Part shown: piece after piece, positions 7,001 through 8,899 of the stretch
Numbering within the stretch: position 1 is the stretch's first letter
Layout: each line of letters starts with the position of its first letter
From: Citrobacter freundii
Lineage (GTDB): Bacteria; Bacteroidota; Bacteroidia; Chitinophagales; Chitinophagaceae
Assembly (NCBI GenBank): GCA_003243445.1
Contig: QFQQ01000125.1
Coordinates: 1 to 8,899 of the forward strand
DNA length: 8,899 nt
Reading direction: 5' to 3'
The notes under the pieces: model-generated
Told to the model about the DNA's origin: nothing
The model's database searches: none
The model's input: the letters and a program-made list of their open reading frames with translations, nothing else
Made by a program: the position numbers and the translations under genes

Positions 7001-7671
7001 CGCTGACAGAGCAGCTGGATAAAGAGAAGGACGTTACGGGCATGTTCCTCAGCGGGCATCCCCTGGACCATTACCGGTTTGAAATGAAGCACTATGGCAT
7101 GACGCCGATCGCTGACTTCAATGAATTCAAGGATTCTATAAAACTGCAGCCCAACCCCGGAAGGATCTTCCGCATGCTGGCATTAGTGGCCGATGCGCAA
7201 CACCGGATCGCGAAAAGCGGCAATAAGTTTGGCAGCTTTGTAATAGAAGATTATTCCGGGAAGATGGACTTTGCCCTGTTCAGCGAAGATTATATCAAGA
7301 TCTCGCCTTTCCTGCAACAGGGAACGACGGTCTTCATCACCGGTTATCTGAAACCGCGCTGGAATAAGGAAGAGTTTGAGTTTAAGATTCAACAGGTTAC
7401 GCTGGCAGAAACGATCAAAAAGACGCTGACCAAACAGATCAATATTGAAATTCATCCGCAGGATCTGAACAAAGACATTATTGATTTTGTTGAAAGCAAC
7501 CTGCGCAGTTACCGCGGCGGTAACACAGCGCTGAAGTTTATTCTGACCGAGCCCAGGGCCCAGATGAGGATCAGCCTGGTAAGCGGCAATAACGGGTTTG
7601 AAATGAATGACGAATTCATTCATTTTCTGCAGAATAAACCGGAGCTGAATGTGCAGGTGATGGCTGGATAA
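4054..7671 (+). CDS. dnaE: DNA polymerase III subunit alpha (replicative polymerase)
   Basis: This is the catalytic subunit of the chromosomal replicase, 1205 residues, a normal length for the DnaE1 type. The PHP domain comes first (about 1-280): H7xH9 in HLHVHTQFSLLDG, D40-H41 in SDHGNMFG, and D213/H215 in NDSHYV are all present. The polymerase core follows with GRGSAAGS (379-386), the catalytic Asp419 and Asp421 in PDIDTDF, and the third Asp598 in KMDFLGL. MNALYRPGP, GDADVLRKAMGKK and FNKSHST (788-793) are fingers-region motifs. A helix-hairpin-helix lies around GLKGVGEAA (868-876), an OB fold around 1040-1120, and a C-terminal domain that likely contacts the clamp loader. LFG at 961-963 sits where other DnaE proteins carry the sliding-clamp motif, though the usual Gln is not obvious. 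ATG 4054 is preferred because the family begins MKFSHLHVHT; a GTG at 4042 would add only four residues. No Shine-Dalgarno is seen. The upstream inverted repeat ends 14 bases before the start. Confidence 0.98.
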   Translation: MKFSHLHVHTQFSLLDGQASIQALYKKAIADGMPALAISDHGNMFGAFEFVSEAYKHKDANGNLKVKPVVGCEFYVTANRHQKIFTKEQRDVRHHQILLAKNEQGYKNLVKLTSLGFIEGLYSKYPRIDKELIVQYHEGLIATTCCLGASVPQAILRKGEEEGEIEFKWWLDLFGDDFYVELQRHNMAEQDKVNESLIRYARKYNVKIIASNDSHYVDQSDFNAHDILLCINTGEKITTPAMRDFADDDMNMKGKRFAFPNDQFYFKTTAEMGKVFHDLPEALDNTNEIVDKIDLLNLKRDILLPYFQTPPEFSTQDDYLEHLTWEGAKARYAEITPDIDERLRFELYTIKTMGFAGYFLIVSDFIKAGRDIGVFIGPGRGSAAGSAVAYCIGITNIDPIKYNLLFERFLNPDRKSMPDIDTDFDDEGRQKVIDYVVDKYGKSQVAQIITYGTMAAKMSIKDVARVMDLPLAESNALAKLVPDKPGIELRRVLHAPMKAKDGEKSLEEKDGLASEDLDNVKRIRDIYNQLETPASKVLHEAERLEGSVRNTGIHAAGIIIAPKDLTELLPVSVAKDSPLWVTQIEGSVIEEAGVIKMDFLGLKTLTIIKNALIMIKQNHGVDIVIDDIPLDDPKTYELYQQAATVGTFQFESPGMQKYLRELKPDKFGDLIAMNALYRPGPIAYIPNYIDRKHGREAIAYDLPEMQEYLEETYGITVYQEQVMLLAQKLAGFSKGDADVLRKAMGKKQKAVLDKMKAQFIKGAVAKGLPEDKLEKIWTDWEAFAQYAFNKSHSTCYAFVAYQTAYLKAHYPGEYMSAVLNNAGSIEKITFFMEECKRMGIKVLGPDINESLKGFAVNKAGEIRFGLGGLKGVGEAAVENIIAERKDGYKDIFDFIKRINQRAVNKKTIESLAYAGGFDCFTEHHRRQYFYTPENETATGLERVIKYGQVIANQNANSGHTLFGDLPTMMEIPAPKLPDCEPWSLTEQLDKEKDVTGMFLSGHPLDHYRFEMKHYGMTPIADFNEFKDSIKLQPNPGRIFRMLALVADAQHRIAKSGNKFGSFVIEDYSGKMDFALFSEDYIKISPFLQQGTTVFITGYLKPRWNKEEFEFKIQQVTLAETIKKTLTKQINIEIHPQDLNKDIIDFVESNLRSYRGGNTALKFILTEPRAQMRISLVSGNNGFEMNDEFIHFLQNKPELNVQVMAG

Positions 7672-7809
7672 CGTGACTGACCGGACGTGGATAACGGCAT
7701 TATCGATCGTTAAAATATTTAACAGTCTGATAAATAGAATGTTAAAAGAACAAAATGGCAGATTTGAGCGAGTGAATATGACATTTTTTGCACAACTTTC
7801 TGCCACCGG

Positions 7810-7839
7810 TTCCTGTTATTTATATCGGACTTAAATTTG
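7810..7839 (+). promoter_or_regulatory. Candidate promoter of the thioredoxin gene
   Basis: TAAATTTG at 7832-7839 is an exact TAnnTTTG -7 box. TTC at 7810-7812, 19 bases upstream, differs from the -33 TTG by one base. The start would lie near 7843-7846, leaving a leader of about 40 bases before the ATG at 7884. The rest of the dnaE-trx gap (7672-7809) shows only weak A/T-rich inverted repeats such as GTTAAA-ata-TTTAAC at 7709-7723 and no clear dnaE terminator. Confidence 0.6.
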
Positions 7840-7848
7840 CAGCCCTTA

Positions 7849-7860
7849 CAGAAATTTCTG
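7849..7860. promoter_or_regulatory. Perfect 12-bp palindrome in the thioredoxin leader
   Basis: CAGAAATTTCTG is its own reverse complement. It begins a few bases after the predicted transcription start, a position where a bound repressor would block transcription. No regulator is recognised, and a 12-bp palindrome in A/T-rich DNA could be chance. Confidence 0.3.
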
Positions 7861-7883
7861 AAACAAACTTAAAATAACATACA

Positions 7884-8204
7884 ATGGCAAAAGAATTCAA
7901 TGACTCCAACTTCCAGGCTGATGTTCTGGCTTCTGATAAACTGACCGTAGTTGATTTCTGGGCCGAGTGGTGTGGCCCTTGCCGCGCGATCGGACCGGTA
8001 ATTGAAGAGTTGTCAAAAGAATATGAAGGCAAAGTGAACGTAGGTAAAGTAAATGTGGATAATAACCCACAGGTTTCTATGAACTATGGTATCACTTCTA
8101 TCCCTGCGATCCTGTTCATTAAAGATGGCCAGGTTGTAGATAAACTGGTAGGTGCACAACCTAAAGGTAACTTCGTTAAGAAGATCGAAGCGCACATAGG
8201 GTAA
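7884..8204 (+). CDS. trxA: Thioredoxin
   Basis: This is a cytoplasmic 106-residue thioredoxin, the usual length of the family, with a single domain and no signal peptide. It reduces protein disulfides and is recharged by thioredoxin reductase. The active site is W29-C30-G31-P32-C33; the buried acid is Asp24 (VVDFWAEW), and the cis-proline facing the active site is Pro74 in TSIPAIL. The ATG is preceded by an A-rich leader without a Shine-Dalgarno. It follows dnaE in the same direction but with 212 bases between, an exact -7 box and its own terminator, so it is probably transcribed alone. The symbol trxA is given by family; the genome may hold other thioredoxins. Confidence 0.97.
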   Translation: MAKEFNDSNFQADVLASDKLTVVDFWAEWCGPCRAIGPVIEELSKEYEGKVNVGKVNVDNNPQVSMNYGITSIPAILFIKDGQVVDKLVGAQPKGNFVKKIEAHIG

Positions 8205-8233
8205 GTAAAAGTCAACATTAAAAAGTAAAAATA

Positions 8234-8280
8234 GCCCGGCTGGTAAAGCAGATGATCCTGCACCAGGCGGGCGTTTTTTT
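8234..8280 (+). terminator. Rho-independent terminator of the thioredoxin gene
   Basis: GCCCGgCTGGT (8234-8244) pairs with ACCAGgCGGGC (8262-8272), 10 of 11 positions, and the stem continues after an AAA bulge with GCAG (8248-8251) to CTGC (8258-8261) around a six-base loop. Seven T residues follow at 8274-8280. It lies 29 bases after the stop codon. On the minus strand the same stem is followed by ATTTTTACTTTTT, so it may stop transcription in both directions. Confidence 0.92.
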
Positions 8281-8388
8281 GAGGATCATTCAGCCGGCTT
8301 AACAATCTTAGCAGTGTTAAACATTCAGACAGGGATTTTCATTCAATAACACGTATATGTCTAGCAGGCCGGACATAGGTGAGGCACA
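8281..8388. other. Non-coding stretch between terminator and 11-bp array
   Basis: No gene is supported here. AGGATCAT at 8282-8289 and CAGCCGG at 8291-8297 are complementary to parts of the preceding terminator stem and loop. The remainder shows no clear promoter box or repeat. An ATG at 8357 opens a 62-codon frame that runs through the tandem array and is judged spurious. Confidence 0.5.
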
Positions 8389-8487
8389 GAGAAGGTCTCG
8401 TTATGGTCCCGTCAACGTCTCGTCAACGTCTGGTCAAGGTCAGGAGAAGGTCAGGGCAAGATCAGGAGTTCGTCAGGCAGAGGTCAG
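8389..8487. repeat. Tandem array of nine 11-bp units with a GTC core
   Basis: Nine contiguous units of exactly 11 bases begin at 8389, 8400, 8411, 8422, 8433, 8444, 8455, 8466 and 8477. Position 1 is G, position 8 is T and position 9 is C in all nine; position 7 is G in eight (A in the seventh). The typical unit is GTCAAGGTCAG. The units drift along the array: the first three end in YC, the fourth in TG and the last five in AG. No insertions or deletions break the phase. The period is not a multiple of three, and no repeated protein motif results, so selection at DNA or RNA level, or replication slippage, is more likely than coding. The spacing is near one helical turn, which would place the GTC cores on the same face of the DNA. 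Confidence 0.88.
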
Positions 8488-8488
8488 G

Positions 8489-8516
8489 AATAATATTGCT
8501 ATACGACAGTATTATT
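8489..8516. repeat. Inverted repeat directly after the 11-bp array
   Basis: AATAATATTG (8489-8498) pairs with CAGTATTATT (8507-8516) at nine of ten positions, the other being a T-G pair, around an 8-base loop. It begins two bases after the last 11-bp unit. No T-run follows, so it is not a typical terminator. It may mark the edge of the repeat element. Confidence 0.5.
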
Positions 8517-8740
8517 GCTTCCGGATAAAAGGCACTTTCAAGTAATAAAACCGTAATGTAATATACTAACATTATCGTTATGCTCTATTGCTGTCCGGTA
8601 AAACCTGACGCTTAGCAGCAGGTCAATATAAGGTAATTAAAGTTTTTCGTTTATGTGTTTGAATTGAAAGCTTATCACGCGTCACGATCGCGCATTCCTC
8701 ACCCGGAAGTAAAATTCAATGTCGTTTAGTTAGAAAAACC

Positions 8741-8789
8741 AGCCTGAATTGCCTGGCATGGGACCCCTCTAAATCTCCCCCTTCAGGCT
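8741..8789. repeat. Short inverted repeat, 8-bp arms
   Basis: AGCCTGAA (8741-8748) is the exact reverse complement of TTCAGGCT (8782-8789), enclosing 33 bases that include a C-rich run. The enclosed sequence resembles C-rich dispersed repeats of Bacteroidota intergenic regions, from memory only; chance is possible. Confidence 0.3.
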
Positions 8790-8825
8790 AATCGTTACCC
8801 AAATCTATGAATGGCGTAAAGTTCC

Positions 8826-8843
8826 CGCGGATTTCGCAGATTT
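8826..8843. repeat. Two tandem 9-bp units
   Basis: CGCGGATTT (8826-8834) is followed directly by CGCAGATTT (8835-8843), identical at 8 of 9 positions. This unit is reminiscent of short dispersed repeats found between genes in many Bacteroidota, but two copies alone are weak evidence. Confidence 0.4.
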
Positions 8844-8899
8844 GTCTTTCCTGCTATCGAAATATCATTTTATAAAGGGAAAGTTTCCGTATCAGTATG

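Larger units (their letters stand above)
8517..8899. other. Intergenic DNA with no supported gene
   Basis: I see no coding region, RNA gene or exact TAnnTTTG box in this stretch. It contains the inverted repeat at 8741-8789 and the short tandem repeat at 8826-8843. The last three bases form an ATG, which could open the next gene, but nothing beyond it is visible. Confidence 0.5.

Noticed and set aside
5965..7092. Long 375-codon open frame antisense to dnaE
   Set aside because: It lies wholly inside the well-supported dnaE coding region. Its composition follows from dnaE codon use, and it has no recognisable domain or promoter.
7776..7795. Sigma-54-like promoter (TGACATTTTTTGC)
   Set aside because: The spacing between the two elements is too short (8 bases rather than 10) and the GG is not present.
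8389..8487. CRISPR array
   Set aside because: Units are 11 bp, imperfect and contiguous, with no unique spacers and no cas genes nearby.
8357..8545. 62-codon plus-strand ORF across the 11-bp array
   Set aside because: It reads through the tandem array and the following hairpin. The 11-bp period rotates the frame, giving low-complexity sequence without domain features, and no promoter box precedes it.

Overview
The window looks like chromosomal DNA from a Bacteroidota species, most likely a Chitinophagaceae/Chitinophaga-like organism. The reasons are: start codons preceded by A/T-rich leaders with no clear Shine-Dalgarno sequence; several good matches to the Bacteroidota -7 promoter box TAnnTTTG; lipoprotein-type signal peptides on the two exported proteins; and a DnaE that begins and ends like Bacteroidota DnaE proteins. 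The family assignment is inference from sequence style, not a database result.

Layout. Positions 1-280 hold palindromic, REP-like DNA at the window edge, then a -7-type promoter box and a possible 27-residue membrane peptide gene (182-265, +) that converges on the next gene. Positions 283-1446 (-) encode a three-PAS-domain protein with no output domain. Positions 1697-2413 (-) encode an NlpC/P60 peptidoglycan-hydrolase lipoprotein with a recognisable promoter and a rho-independent terminator. Positions 2623-3861 (+), divergent from it, encode a YncE/YVTN-type beta-propeller lipoprotein whose N-terminus may be cut short by a homopolymer frameshift. Positions 3881-4039 hold a striking inverted repeat with 36-bp arms built of 7-bp units, ending 14 bases before dnaE. 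Positions 4054-7671 (+) are dnaE, the replicative DNA polymerase III alpha subunit. Positions 7884-8204 (+) are a thioredoxin gene with its own promoter box, a palindrome in the 5' leader and a strong terminator. Positions 8281-8899 appear non-coding and contain nine 11-bp tandem units followed by a hairpin and smaller repeats.

The genes are mostly unrelated housekeeping and envelope functions (replication, thiol redox, cell-wall remodelling, sensing) and do not form one operon. The NlpC/P60 gene and the propeller gene are divergent; dnaE and trx are in tandem but separated by 212 bases containing a promoter box.

I found no phage, CRISPR, defence or biosynthetic system. The unusual content is in the intergenic DNA: the heptad-built inverted repeat in front of dnaE, the 11-bp GTC-phased array after trx, a terminator with a competing alternative fold, and the possible tiny membrane protein.
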